Source: Natronomonas sp. (GTDB taxonomy: Archaea; Halobacteriota; Halobacteria; Halobacteriales; Haloarculaceae). Taken from it: a stretch of 64,000 nucleotides of DNA. Each line of letters opens with the position of its first letter. Position 1 is the stretch's first letter. Below, in pieces: positions 46,034-55,296 of this stretch. The notes under the pieces were generated by a model. The model worked only from the letters and a program-made list of their open reading frames with translations. It did no database searches and had not been told where the DNA came from. The DNA lies in assembly GCF_028274965.1 (NCBI RefSeq), contig NZ_JAQCNO010000014.1:47322-111321 (forward strand), written 5' to 3'. The position numbers were made by a program, and so were the translations under genes.

Positions 46034-46447
46034 ATGGATGGCGGCGGCTCAACGGACATGACGCTCGCGTTCGAGTTGGAGGCGCTCAAGGAGCTGGCGG
46101 ACCCCGAGGCCGTGTTTTCGGACGCCCGTTCCTGGAGCGAGTACGTGGGCGTCATCTCCGAGAAGCCCACGTACGTCGTGACGAACTTCACGCGAAAGAA
46201 CCGGATCAGACAGGACTTCTTTTCGGGCCCGCGGGGTCGCGCCGAGAGCCTCGAGAACGTCATGGATCAGTTCCAGACGGACCGACACGTCTTCGTCGGC
46301 CTCACCGACGGGGACGCGGACCTCGCCGACTCCGTCGGCTGGGAGTTTCTCCCCTTAGAACAGGCGGCGGCGGCGGCCGAGTGGGGCCTCGCGGAGGACG
46401 ACGAGCCCGAAGACGAGGCGCCCGAGCGCCGCGACGACTGGCCCTGA
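46034..46447 (+). CDS. Uncharacterized haloarchaeal protein (DUF7124-like)
   Basis: 137 residues. Opening MDGGGSTDMTLAFELEALKE; a central YVVTNFTRKNRIRQDFFSGP that looks like the most conserved part; then VFVGLTDGDADLADSVGWEF and a charged tail ending RRDDWP. I connect it from memory with the DUF7124 family. Function unknown. No clear TATA element; the ATG at 46034 may alternatively be replaced by the in-frame ATG at 46058. Confidence 0.72.
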   Translation: MDGGGSTDMTLAFELEALKELADPEAVFSDARSWSEYVGVISEKPTYVVTNFTRKNRIRQDFFSGPRGRAESLENVMDQFQTDRHVFVGLTDGDADLADSVGWEFLPLEQAAAAAEWGLAEDDEPEDEAPERRDDWP

Positions 46448-46553
46448 GAGCCCTCGCTCGGCGGGCGATCCCGGGCCGACCGGGCCGCCGTCGGTGATCG
46501 TGGCGGCGAGCGATTCGGCTACGCTTAATAGGCCGGCGGACGCGGGTCCGGAC

Positions 46554-47429
46554 ATGGGTATCGACATCGGTCAAGCGCTCCGGGAAGGAGCCTCCCGCAC
46601 GGCCGCGAGACACGGCCTCGCGTTGGCCGCCGTCTTCGCTGGCATCGCCCTCCTCACGACGGTACTGTTTCAGACGCTGTCCGTGGCCGCCGTCGACACG
46701 GTGCTGGCGACGCTTCAGAGCGCCTCACCGGGCGATCTGGGGCTGACCCAAACCGAGTACGAACAGGCCGTGAGCGAGGCCGAAACGTCGCTCGGGAACA
46801 TCCGGGACGCGTCGCCGCTCGCGCTCGGGGTGTCGGTCGGGCCGGCCGCGGCCGGGCTGGTGGCGCTCGCGCTCGTCGGCGAGGCGGTCTCGATCGTCGC
46901 CGTCCGGGTCTTCGCCGCCGAGAGCCCGGGGGCGGTGCGGAGAGACGACCTAACGGAGAACATCCTGCTCGCGACGCTGAACGGCTTTGTCGGCGGGATC
47001 ATCGTCTGGGGGCTCATCGCTTTCGGCGCGGTGTTTTTGCTGTTGCCGGGGATCGCCCTCGCCGTCCTGTTTTACTTCATGCGACAGGAGATCGCGATCA
47101 ACGACAAGAACTTCGTCCAGGCGATGGCCGACTCGTGGCGGATCACGAAGGGAAACCGCATCAGGGTGTTCGTCGTCGGGGCCGTGCTGGTGATCGTCTC
47201 GCGGCTGGAGGAGGTCTCCTCGGCGGCCGTTGGCGTCGTGTCGACGACGGGCGGGGCGATCGCGGCGTCGGTCGTCGGCGGACTCCTGGCCGCGTTCGGA
47301 GCCGCGGTGGCGACCCGGGCGTACGTCCAACTCGGCGCCGGGGACGAGGGGGCCGAACGGGCCGAACCCGACGAGGAGCCGACGGACCCCTACGACGCCG
47401 CGCTGGGACCGGACGACCTCAGCCGGTGA
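46554..47429 (+). CDS. Uncharacterized membrane protein (DUF7847-like)
   Basis: 291 residues with about six membrane helices: one near 20-45, a long loop with QAVSEAETSLGNIRDA, then pairs around 95-120 and 145-185 (GGIIVWGLIAFGAVFLLLPG), and a final pair around 215-265. The FFMRQEIAINDKNFVQAM-like segment (YFMRQEIAINDKNFVQAM) and DSWRITKGNRIRVF are the family-like blocks. Halophilic acidic tail. Possibly DUF7847; function unknown. TATA element CGCTTAATA (46522-46530) 28 bases before the ATG at 46554. Confidence 0.75.
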   Translation: MGIDIGQALREGASRTAARHGLALAAVFAGIALLTTVLFQTLSVAAVDTVLATLQSASPGDLGLTQTEYEQAVSEAETSLGNIRDASPLALGVSVGPAAAGLVALALVGEAVSIVAVRVFAAESPGAVRRDDLTENILLATLNGFVGGIIVWGLIAFGAVFLLLPGIALAVLFYFMRQEIAINDKNFVQAMADSWRITKGNRIRVFVVGAVLVIVSRLEEVSSAAVGVVSTTGGAIAASVVGGLLAAFGAAVATRAYVQLGAGDEGAERAEPDEEPTDPYDAALGPDDLSR

Positions 47430-47494
47430 CGCCCTCCGGTCCGGAGCGCCGCCGCGAGCGCCGCGTTTAATCCGATCGAACGCCGAACATGGGT

Positions 47495-48022
47495 ATGACC
47501 GAGCCGCGCGTTCCCGGTGGGTCGGACCGACTCGAACTCCCGTGCGGCGAGACGGTTCGGCCCGGCGATCTCGACATGGGCTTGCGGGAGTACGAGTGTG
47601 CCTGCGGCGACCGCCACGCCGTCGTGGTCGACGTCCACCCGGTCTCTCGGTTCGTCCCGGAGTCGGTCGTCGAGACCCTCCGGGCGGCCATCGAGACCGA
47701 CGACGAGTTCGCCGAGTTCGGGACCGCCCACGTCATGGGGATGGTCGCCGAGGAGTTCCCGGAGGCCATCGCGGTCGCGGACGTCTCGGAGGACGGCCGG
47801 ATCGGGTACGCGATCGTGTGGGTGAGCGAGTTCGACGCCCGCCGGCTGCACGCCGTGGTCGTTGAGCTCCTCGTCGAGTTGATGGAACACGCCGCGAGCC
47901 ACGGCGACGACGGCACGGCGGCGGAGTTCGAAGAGCAGATGCTGTCGTTCGACATCGAGGCGTTCGTCGACGCGTACCGCCGCGAGCGCGATTTCGACTC
48001 GGAGTTCGACGCGCCGGCGTGA
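47495..48022 (+). CDS. Uncharacterized haloarchaeal protein (DUF5815-like)
   Basis: 175 residues, acidic. The N-terminal part has a CxC pair and other Cys in LELPCGETVRPG and REYECACGDRHAVVVDVHP, which could bind a metal. Then PSRFVPESVVE-like and GTAHVMGMVAEEFPEAIAV segments and a helical C-terminus. I associate it from memory with DUF5815. The TATA element GTTTAAT (47464-47470) is 23 bases before an ATG at 47489 and 29 before the in-frame ATG at 47495; I prefer the latter. Confidence 0.73.
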   Translation: MTEPRVPGGSDRLELPCGETVRPGDLDMGLREYECACGDRHAVVVDVHPVSRFVPESVVETLRAAIETDDEFAEFGTAHVMGMVAEEFPEAIAVADVSEDGRIGYAIVWVSEFDARRLHAVVVELLVELMEHAASHGDDGTAAEFEEQMLSFDIEAFVDAYRRERDFDSEFDAPA

Positions 48023-48097
48023 GCGGGGTCACAGCGCGTCACACGGAGGCGGCGGCCGCGTCGGACGGCCCGATGGGGCGCTTGCCGTCGGTTTCGA

Positions 48098-48121
48098 TCG
48101 GACGCGCGTCCGACAGCTGTC
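48098..48121. promoter_or_regulatory. Two fused perfect palindromes upstream of a helix-turn-helix gene
   Basis: TCGGACGCGCGTCCGA (48098-48113) is a perfect 16-base palindrome, and GACAGCTGTC (48112-48121) is a perfect 10-base palindrome sharing its end. They lie just upstream of the TATA element GCTTAAG (48129-48135) of the small helix-turn-helix gene at 48161, where a regulator could contact TFB. Confidence 0.5.
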
Positions 48122-48160
48122 TGACGGGTGCTTAAGATGTGAGCGCCCGTGTATGCGTGT

Positions 48161-48391
48161 ATGCGCATACGCCGGGGCGAGTTCGAGCGGATCCACAGCG
48201 TGCTCTCGGAGGCCGACGCCGACGAGCCGCTGACCGCCCGGGAGATCCTGGAGCTACTCGAAGAGCACGGCGAGGAGTTCGACAGCGCCCACCGGGTCGC
48301 AACGGTGCTCGGCCGGCAGGCCGAGGCCGGGGCGGTCGAGGTCATCAGAGACCAGCCCTACCGGTACCGCCTCGAGGCCGACCAGAACTGA
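48161..48391 (+). CDS. Small winged-helix-like DNA-binding protein
   Basis: 76 residues. The pattern LTAREILELLEEHGEEFDSAHRV-ATVLGRQAEAGAVEVI followed by YRYRLE is that of a minimal winged helix: helix, helix, recognition helix, wing. The N-terminus MRIRRGEFERIHSVL is basic. The ATG at 48161 fits the TATA element at 48129-48135 (28 bases); the ATG at 48149 does not. Two palindromes directly upstream suggest autoregulation. Family not recognised. Confidence 0.78.
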   Translation: MRIRRGEFERIHSVLSEADADEPLTAREILELLEEHGEEFDSAHRVATVLGRQAEAGAVEVIRDQPYRYRLEADQN

Positions 48392-48475
48392 GAGGCGGCT
48401 CCTCGGGTGCGTCGGCCCGACTCGGCTCGGAACCGATGTAAACTGTTTTGACCGTGACCGCCGTTGTGCAAGCCG

Positions 48476-49708
48476 ATGTCACACCAGACACCGACGGACG
48501 GGACTCGCGTCGTCGTATCGCCCGGACGAACCGTACTCGGCGTCGGCGCGGTCGGGACGGTCGGCACGTACGCGAGCAGGCACGGAATCAAGGCCCTGGT
48601 CGTCGCCAGCGAGGAGATCTACGACATCCACGGCGAGCGCGTCGTCGGCGTCTTAGAGGAGGCGGGGATCGAAACGGCGGTGTTCGACGGCGTGCGTCCC
48701 GATCCGACCGTCGAGAACGTCGAGGCTGGCTTCGAGGTGTGGAACGAGGAGGGCTGTGACGTCATCGTCACGCTCGGCGGCGGGTCCTCGATCGACACGG
48801 GCAAATCGATCGGGATCCTCGCGGCCAACGAGGGGTCGATCCGGAGCTTCGGCGTCGACAGGGCCGGCTACGAGGGTGTCCCGAACCCGATCCCGCCGCT
48901 CATCGCGATCAACACGACGGCCGGGACCGGCAGCGAGACGACGCGGACGGCGGTGTTATCGGACGAGTCGACGTCGACGAAGTTCATCATCGTCTCGGAG
49001 AACATCGTGCCCGACGTCGCGATCGAGGACCCCGAGTTGACCGTGTCGCTCCCGAAGAGCCACACGGCCTTTACCGGGATCGACGCGTTCACCCACGCCA
49101 TCGAGGCGTTCACGTCGGTCAAGTCCTACAGCGTCACCGACGAGTTCGCCCGCGACGCGATGGGCCGGATCGTCGACGCCCTGCCGGTCGCGTGGTCGAA
49201 CGGCGAGGACATCGAGGCGCGGACGGAGATGATGATCGGACAGTTCAAGGCCGGCAAGGCGTTCGGGAACTCCTCGGTCGCGTTGGTCCACGGGATGGCG
49301 CGGCCCCTCGGCGCGCAGTTGCACATCCCCCACGGCCTCGCCAACGGCCTCATCCTCCCGTACGTCGTCGGATTCAACCAGATGGCCGCGCCCGGGAAGT
49401 ACGCCGAGGTCGCCCGGCTCCTCGGCGTCGCCGACGAGAGCGAGGCCGACAGGATCGCCGCGCGGAAGGCCAAAGCGGGTATCGAGGAGCTCTGTGCGGA
49501 CATCTCCCTGACCGGGTACCTCGATGAGTTCGGCGAGGTGCCCTCCCGGGAGGAGTACCTCGGGGTCGTCCCGGAGATGACGCAGGACGCCTTCGACTCG
49601 GGGTCGCCGGACAACAACCCCCGGAAGCCGACGCGCGAGGAACTCGAGGAGCTGTTCGTGCAGGTGTACGACGACGCGTTGGCCCCGGACAGCCGGCGGC
49701 GATCCTGA
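48476..49708 (+). CDS. Iron-containing alcohol dehydrogenase
   Basis: 410 residues of the group III (Fe-type) dehydrogenases. The dinucleotide site is TLGGGSSIDTGKSI, followed by NTTAGTGSETTRTAV; metal ligands are expected in FTGIDAFTHAIEAF (Asp, His), SVALVHGMARPLG and LHIPHGLANGLIL (His). NAD(P)H-linked oxidation of an alcohol or reduction of an aldehyde; the substrate is not predictable. ATG at 48476, with a T-rich element (CTGTTTTG) about 28 bases before. Confidence 0.92.
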   Translation: MSHQTPTDGTRVVVSPGRTVLGVGAVGTVGTYASRHGIKALVVASEEIYDIHGERVVGVLEEAGIETAVFDGVRPDPTVENVEAGFEVWNEEGCDVIVTLGGGSSIDTGKSIGILAANEGSIRSFGVDRAGYEGVPNPIPPLIAINTTAGTGSETTRTAVLSDESTSTKFIIVSENIVPDVAIEDPELTVSLPKSHTAFTGIDAFTHAIEAFTSVKSYSVTDEFARDAMGRIVDALPVAWSNGEDIEARTEMMIGQFKAGKAFGNSSVALVHGMARPLGAQLHIPHGLANGLILPYVVGFNQMAAPGKYAEVARLLGVADESEADRIAARKAKAGIEELCADISLTGYLDEFGEVPSREEYLGVVPEMTQDAFDSGSPDNNPRKPTREELEELFVQVYDDALAPDSRRRS

Positions 49709-49823
49709 ACGGCTCGAGGCGATGGACCGCCGCAACAGGCGGAAAACAGCCGTTAGATGCCGTTTACCGCGTGCGATCCGCTTCGAAGCCCTTATGCCCG
49801 GTGGGAGGCTGTGTTAATGCGTA

Positions 49824-50018
49824 ATGGCAGACGGCAAGGTTGACTTCTTCAACGACACAGGCGGTTACGGTTTCATCGAGACGGACGATTCTGACGAGGA
49901 CGTGTTCTTTCACATGGAGGACGTCGGCGGAGAGGATCTGACCGAAGGGACCGAGATCGAGTTCGAAATCGAGGACGCCCCCAAGGGCCCCCGCGCGAAG
50001 AACGTCGTTCGGCTGTAA
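49824..50018 (+). CDS. cspA: Cold-shock-domain protein CspA
   Basis: 64 residues, one cold-shock domain. RNP1-like GGYGFIET and RNP2-like DVFFHME are both present, with KGPRAKNVV at the end. Binds single-stranded RNA or DNA. Compared with bacterial CspA, the surface is acidic, as in haloarchaea. A TATA-like CCTTATG (49790-49796) lies about 31 bases upstream. Confidence 0.95.
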   Translation: MADGKVDFFNDTGGYGFIETDDSDEDVFFHMEDVGGEDLTEGTEIEFEIEDAPKGPRAKNVVRL

Positions 50019-50186
50019 GCCGGCGTTCTTCGGGCACTCGGACGGTACACTTTCAGTATTTCTCGCTTCGGAGCGGCCGCGCCACCCCCGGCGTGAGGCC
50101 GCTTCGGACGACAGGCCACCGACAGGCGGCGTCTACCGCCGGTCGCGGGGAAGGTTTTTTGCGGTGTGTGTGCTACGCACGCTCGT

Positions 50187-51818
50187 ATGAGCGCCGACCG
50201 GGGTCCGCTTCGGCGGGCCCTCGAACGCGGTGAACGGGAGGGCGGCAGCATCGAATTCAAAGAGCGGCTGACCAGGGAGACCCACCTCACCGAGGGGCGC
50301 CTGGAGTCGCTCGTTGCGCAACTGCGCCATCGGATCCTCTCGGGCGACGGCGAGGCGACCTACGTCGTCGGGGTCACCGACGACGGCGGGATCGCCGGCA
50401 TCTCGCCGGCGGCGTTCTCGGAGTCGATGGACGTCCTCTCTCTCGTGGCCGACGAGGCCGGCGCGCACATCGACGACGTCGAGACCTGGGGCGTCGGGGC
50501 GGGCGAGACGGACGCCGACGAGGGCCTTGTCGGCGTCGCGACGCTGAACGAGGGGTCGGTGCTGGAGGCAGACGACGACCACATCGTCGTCGGCACGGCG
50601 GGTCACGTCGATCACGGGAAGTCGACGCTCGTCGGCTCGCTCGTCACCGGATCGCCCGACGACGGGCAGGGCGGCACCCGGAGCTTTCTCGACGTCCGAC
50701 CCCACGAGATGGAGCGGGGGCTCTCGGCGGACCTCTCGTACGGCGTGTACGGCTTCGACGACGAGGGCGCGGTCCGGATGGACAACCCCCACCGGAAGTC
50801 GGACCGCGCGCGGATCGTCGAGGAGGCCGACCGGCTCGTCTCCTTCGTCGACACGGTGGGTCACGAGCCGTGGCTCCGGACGACGATCCGGGGGATCGTC
50901 GGGCAGAAACTCGATTACGGGCTGTTGGTCGTCGCCGCCGACGACGGCCCGACGAAGACGACTCGCGAACACCTCGGGATCCTGCTGGCGACCGAGCTAC
51001 CGACCATCGTCGCGGTCACGAAGGCCGACGCGGTGACCGACGAGCGGGTCGAGGAGGTCGAACGCGAGGTCGAGGAGCTGTTGCGGAACGTCGACCGGAC
51101 GCCGCTGTCCGTCGAGCGCTACGGCGTCGAGGCCGCAATCGAGGAGATCAACGAACAGGTCGTTCCGGTGGTGACGACGAGCGCCGTGACGATGTCGGGG
51201 CTGTCGGTCCTCGACGAGCTCTTCGAGCGCCTCCCGAAGACGGGGACCGAGCCGGGCGAGTTCTCGATGTACGTCGATCGGACGTACAACGTCACCGGCG
51301 TCGGCACGGTCGCCTCGGGGACGATCCGCTCGGGGCGGATCGAGGCCGGCGACGAGTTGCTCGCCGGGCCGCTCGCAGACGGGACGTTCCGCCCGGTCGA
51401 GGCCCGGTCGATCGAGATGCACTACCACCGCGTCGAGGAGGCGTCGGCCGGCCGCATCGTCGGCATCGCGCTCAAGGGGATCGACGAGCCGGAGCTCGAA
51501 CGGGGGATGGTGCTTCTGCCCCGGAGCGCGGAGCCGGCGGCCGTCCGGGAGTTCGAGGCCGACGTGATGGTGCTGAACCACCCGACGCGGATCGACGACG
51601 GGTACGAGCCGGTCGTCCACCTCGAGACGGTGAGCGAAACCGCATCGATCCACCCCGAGGGCGGACAGCTGCTGCCCGGGGACACGGGGACCGCCCGGAT
51701 CCGGTTCAAGTTCCGCCCCTACGCCGTCGAGGAGGGCCAACGCTTCGTGTTCCGGGAGGGCAGCTCGAAGGGCGTCGGCACGGTGACGGGCGTCACCGAG
51801 ACCGAAACGACCGAGTGA
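50187..51818 (+). CDS. GTPBP1-like translational GTPase
   Basis: 543 residues. An N-terminal domain of about 130 residues precedes the G domain: G1 GTAGHVDHGKSTLVGSL, G3 DTVGHEPWLRTT, G4 VTKADAV. EF-Tu-like domains 2 and 3 follow (MYVDRTYNVTGVGTVASGTI; TARIRFKFRPYAVEEGQRFVF). This is the GTPBP1/GTPBP2 family, related to elongation factors; in eukaryotes it acts in ribosome rescue and RNA decay, and the archaeal role is unclear. The ATG at 50187 follows GGTTTTTTG by about 30 bases. Confidence 0.9.
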   Translation: MSADRGPLRRALERGEREGGSIEFKERLTRETHLTEGRLESLVAQLRHRILSGDGEATYVVGVTDDGGIAGISPAAFSESMDVLSLVADEAGAHIDDVETWGVGAGETDADEGLVGVATLNEGSVLEADDDHIVVGTAGHVDHGKSTLVGSLVTGSPDDGQGGTRSFLDVRPHEMERGLSADLSYGVYGFDDEGAVRMDNPHRKSDRARIVEEADRLVSFVDTVGHEPWLRTTIRGIVGQKLDYGLLVVAADDGPTKTTREHLGILLATELPTIVAVTKADAVTDERVEEVEREVEELLRNVDRTPLSVERYGVEAAIEEINEQVVPVVTTSAVTMSGLSVLDELFERLPKTGTEPGEFSMYVDRTYNVTGVGTVASGTIRSGRIEAGDELLAGPLADGTFRPVEARSIEMHYHRVEEASAGRIVGIALKGIDEPELERGMVLLPRSAEPAAVREFEADVMVLNHPTRIDDGYEPVVHLETVSETASIHPEGGQLLPGDTGTARIRFKFRPYAVEEGQRFVFREGSSKGVGTVTGVTETETTE

Positions 51819-51822
51819 GGGC

Positions 51823-52893
51823 TCAGCCGTGCCGCTCGAGGAACGCGCCCAGCCGCGAGAGGCCCTCGTCGAGTTCGGCCGACGGGAGGCCGAACCCGAT
51901 CCGGACGAAGTCGGGGCGGCCGAACGCCTCGCCGGGCGCGAGAACGACCGACTCCTCCGCGACGAGGCTCCGACAGAACGACTCACCGCCCGCGAACCCC
52001 TCGGGCACGCGGAGGAAGGCGTTGACGCCGCAGTCGGGGTCGGACCACGCGAGGTCGTGGGCTTCGAGGAAGGTCTCGAGGACGGCGCGGTTCTCGGCAG
52101 CGTGCGCGCGGCTCTCTTCGAGTAGCTCCGCGCGGCGATCGGGGTCGAGGGCCTGGGCGGCGACGTGTTGGCCGACGACCGGCGGCGAGACGGTCGTGTA
52201 GTCCTTCCAGTTTTCCGCGGCCGAAACGACCGCCGTCGGGCCGCAGAGCCACCCAAAGTGGAGTCCGGCGAGCCCGAACGCCTTCGAGACGCCGCCGCTC
52301 GAGACGCCGTAGCGCCCGAAGCTCGCAACCGGATCGATCGGGTCCGCCGAGAGCGGCCGGCAGGCCTCGTCACAGAGGAGGTAGGTTCCGTTTTCCGCAC
52401 ACCGGTCGTAGATCGCTCGCACCGTCGCCTCGTCGTGGTACCGGCCGGTTGGGTTGTTCGGGTTGGCGAGGATCACGGCGTCGGTGTCGGGGCGGAGCGC
52501 GTCGCCGACCGCCTCGGGGTTGAGCGTCCAGTCCGGCGGGTCGAGCCGCACGCGGGTCGTCTCGGCGAGGCTCTCGGGGAGCCCCGTCAGCGACCCGTCG
52601 GTCGGCGTCACGACGACGGCGTGAGACTCGACGAGCGCCAACAACGCGATCAGGTTCGCTTCCTGGGTGCCGCAGGTACACAGCGTCTGGTCCGCGCTGC
52701 GGCCGTGTCTGTCGCCGACCGCGGCTCTGAGTTCGGGGTCGCCGGCCGTCGGAACGACGTGCCCGAGCTCGCCGGGGTCGAGGTCGAACCGGGACGCCGA
52801 AAGCGGTCGGACGCCACTTTCGGCGAGCATGACGTCGGCGTCCGCTTCGACCTCGGCGAACCAACGCTCCAACTCGAGGGGGGCGATCCGCAT
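51823..52893 (-). CDS. PLP-dependent aminotransferase, class I/II
   Basis: 356 residues, fold type I. Substrate/cofactor segments: CTCGTQEANLIALLAL, ILANPNNPTGRY, LLCDEACRPL, the PLP Lys in SSGGVSKAFGLAGLHFGW, and the C-terminal Arg in FVRIGFGLP. It is slightly short for the aspartate aminotransferase family (usually about 390). The amino donor and product cannot be told. It ends 4 bases after the convergent GTPase gene. ATG at 52893 with an AT-rich CCTATTC element near -26. Confidence 0.88.
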   Translation of the reverse strand: MRIAPLELERWFAEVEADADVMLAESGVRPLSASRFDLDPGELGHVVPTAGDPELRAAVGDRHGRSADQTLCTCGTQEANLIALLALVESHAVVVTPTDGSLTGLPESLAETTRVRLDPPDWTLNPEAVGDALRPDTDAVILANPNNPTGRYHDEATVRAIYDRCAENGTYLLCDEACRPLSADPIDPVASFGRYGVSSGGVSKAFGLAGLHFGWLCGPTAVVSAAENWKDYTTVSPPVVGQHVAAQALDPDRRAELLEESRAHAAENRAVLETFLEAHDLAWSDPDCGVNAFLRVPEGFAGGESFCRSLVAEESVVLAPGEAFGRPDFVRIGFGLPSAELDEGLSRLGAFLERHG

Positions 52894-52962
52894 ACCGCCC
52901 GGAGGAGCGCCCGAAGAATAGGTGTTGTCGTCGCACCCCGCGTCGGCCGCGGCCTCTCGGGC

Positions 52963-54618
52963 TCAGTCCTCGCGCTCTCTGAGCCGCTGGCGCGTGAACT
53001 TCGGTTCGCCCTGGAGACCCCGTTTGCGCTTCCGGAACGAACGCCACAGCAGCAACGCCAGCGGGACGGCGAACCCGAGCGCAACGGCGGTGGCCTCGAT
53101 CGTCGCAAAGGCGTACAGCACCGACGCCGAGATGGCCACGGTCGCGAGCAGCGCGCCGAGAACGATCCGCCTCGCGAGGCGATCGAAGGTCGCCTCCCCG
53201 GGGTCGAACTCCACGGTGAGCGTCACGTCGCCCCGCTCGAGGTCGTCGAGCGTCGACTCCAGTTTCGGCGGCACGCGGACCAGCGACTCGCCGAGGTCCC
53301 GGAACTCGGCGGCCCGGTCGGCGACGTAGTCCCTCGCGCCCTCCTCGATGTACCCCTCGTCGCGGAGGTACCCGGTCGCGACGGAGATGAAATCGAACTC
53401 GGGGTCGAGCGTGACGCAGACCCCCTCGACGACCGTTGCGACGCGCAGCACCAACGCCAGGTTCGGCGGCAGCCGCAGCGGGAACTCGTAGATCGTGTCC
53501 TCGACCTGCTGGATGATCTGGTTGACGCGGTACTGCTCGATGTCCTCGCCGCGGGCGTCGGCGATCGCGAGCTCCATGATGTTCGACATCACCTCGCGGT
53601 CGGCGTCGGGGCTGAGCGTCCCCATTTCGATGAGCGTATCGAGGATCGCGTCGGTGTCCTGGGCCGCAACGGCCATGTAGAACTCGATGATCTTCTCCTG
53701 GATGAACGGGTCGACGTAGCCGGACATCCCGAAGTCATAGAAGACGAGCGTCCCGTCGTCCGCGACCGCGAGGTTCCCGGGGTGTGGATCGGCGTGAAAG
53801 ACGCCGTCCTGAACGATCATCTTGAGGTACGTCTGTTGGAGCGTCTCCGCGAGCTCCGTCCGGTCGATGCCCAGCCCGTCGAGGTCGTCTATCTCGGAGA
53901 TCTTCGTCCCCTCGACGTACTCCATCGTCAACACCCGATCGCTCGAGAGCTCCGGGATCGCCTCGGGGACGCGGACCCGATCGTTGTCGGCGAAGTTCTC
54001 GCGGATCTCGACGAGCATCCGGCGTTCGCGCTCGTAGTCCATCTCCTCGCGGATCGTCTTCTCGAACTCGTCGGCGATCGTCTCGAGGGAAAACGAGCGC
54101 GCGTCGCCGACGAACCGCATCAACAGCGGCAGCGACCACCGGACAACCCGGAGGTCGGCCTCGACGAGCGGGCCGATGCCCGGGCGTCTGATCTTGACCG
54201 CGACCTTGCGGCCGTCGGTTCGGGCGATGTACACCTGTCCGAGGCTCGCGCCGCTTATCGCCTCGCTGTCGAAGGTCTCGAACGCCTCGTCAACCGGGCC
54301 GACGTCGGCCTCGATGACGGCTTTCGCGGCCGCCCACTCGGCCGGCGGGACGTCGTCCTGGAGCCGTTCGAACTCCTCGATGTACTCGGGGGGCAACACG
54401 TCGGGCCGCGTCGAGAGCAGCTGTCCGAGCTTGATGAACGTCGGACCGAGGCTCAACAGCGAATCGAGGAGCGATCGGGCCCGCTCGCGGCGGGTCTCGG
54501 CCGAGACCTGCCGCCCGGACCCGAAGAGCAGAAACCGGTTTTTGTCACGGGTCCAGGCGAGAAGCAACGGGAGGAGCCGGTAGGCGACGACGACGAACCG
54601 GCGGTACGCCCGGAGCAT
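52963..54618 (-). CDS. ABC1/ADCK/UbiB-family atypical kinase
   Basis: 551 residues. The UbiB signature KLGQLLSTRPDVLPPEY is followed by SLGQVYIA, the ATP-binding Lys in VAVKIRRPG, HADPHPGNLAV (catalytic loop), and VFYDFGMSG (metal Asp). The C-terminus has two membrane helices (about 485-505 and 510-530) and a basic tail. In bacteria and mitochondria the family supports ubiquinone synthesis; haloarchaea have menaquinone, so a role in menaquinone or isoprenoid lipid metabolism is inference. The start is the ATG at 54618; upstream codons are low-complexity. Confidence 0.9.
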   Translation of the reverse strand: MLRAYRRFVVVAYRLLPLLLAWTRDKNRFLLFGSGRQVSAETRRERARSLLDSLLSLGPTFIKLGQLLSTRPDVLPPEYIEEFERLQDDVPPAEWAAAKAVIEADVGPVDEAFETFDSEAISGASLGQVYIARTDGRKVAVKIRRPGIGPLVEADLRVVRWSLPLLMRFVGDARSFSLETIADEFEKTIREEMDYERERRMLVEIRENFADNDRVRVPEAIPELSSDRVLTMEYVEGTKISEIDDLDGLGIDRTELAETLQQTYLKMIVQDGVFHADPHPGNLAVADDGTLVFYDFGMSGYVDPFIQEKIIEFYMAVAAQDTDAILDTLIEMGTLSPDADREVMSNIMELAIADARGEDIEQYRVNQIIQQVEDTIYEFPLRLPPNLALVLRVATVVEGVCVTLDPEFDFISVATGYLRDEGYIEEGARDYVADRAAEFRDLGESLVRVPPKLESTLDDLERGDVTLTVEFDPGEATFDRLARRIVLGALLATVAISASVLYAFATIEATAVALGFAVPLALLLWRSFRKRKRGLQGEPKFTRQRLRERED

Positions 54619-54780
54619 TACCGACCCCCTCCGGCGGCGGGCGGCGACGGGCGGCGAACCCGAAGCCGCCGCGTCGGGGAGGGCGACCGCGCGGGGCCGG
54701 GGGCGAAAGCGGGGGGCGAAAGCGGCCGTGTCCGGGGGCAACGGACACAACGGCGGGTCATCGGCGCGGACGGACTCCCG

Positions 54781-55128
54781 TCACGAGATCGAGATCCGTT
54801 CGCCGCCGTCGTCGGTCGATTTCGGCAGCGTGAGCCTGAGCACGCCCCGTTCGAGGGTGCCCTCCGCCCCGGCGCCGGTCGCGTCTGGCGGCAGCGGGAG
54901 GTCGGCGTCGAGAAACAGCGCCCGCTCCTCGGAGAGATACTCGTACTCCCGCGGGACGGCCTTCTCCCTGCGGGCCTCGATCCGGAGTCGACCGCCGTCG
55001 AGCGTCGCGTCGACGGTCTCGGGGCTCACCCCCGGGAGATCGATGACGAGGACGTAGGAGTCCTCGTCCTCCAAGAGATCGGCGAAGACGGTTTCTGGAA
55101 GCTCGCCAAGCGCTTCGCGGAGTTGCAT
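54781..55128 (-). CDS. Hsp20/alpha-crystallin small heat-shock protein
   Basis: 115 residues, one alpha-crystallin domain (about 20-110). The strands YVLVIDLPGVSPETV, GRLRIEARRE and the closing GVLRLTLPKS (the family AxxxxGVL-like signature) are present; N- and C-terminal arms are very short and a C-terminal IxI motif is present as ISIS. ATP-independent holdase. TATA element TTTTAAC (minus strand, plus-strand near 55153-55160) about 28 bases upstream, which fixes the ATG at 55128. Confidence 0.88.
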   Translation of the reverse strand: MQLREALGELPETVFADLLEDEDSYVLVIDLPGVSPETVDATLDGGRLRIEARREKAVPREYEYLSEERALFLDADLPLPPDATGAGAEGTLERGVLRLTLPKSTDDGGERISIS

Positions 55129-55296
55129 ACGGGAGGCTTGGAGTGCTCGCGCGTTAAAAGACTCGGTGGCGGCGAGACGACTCCCCGGCGTCCGTCACCG
55201 TCCGGTCGGCGCGCCGAGGCGCGCGTCAGGGTCGTTCGTCGGTTCGAACCGTCCGATCCGGGGTCGAAAGTACACGCCTCGCCGCGGCGGAGCGCG

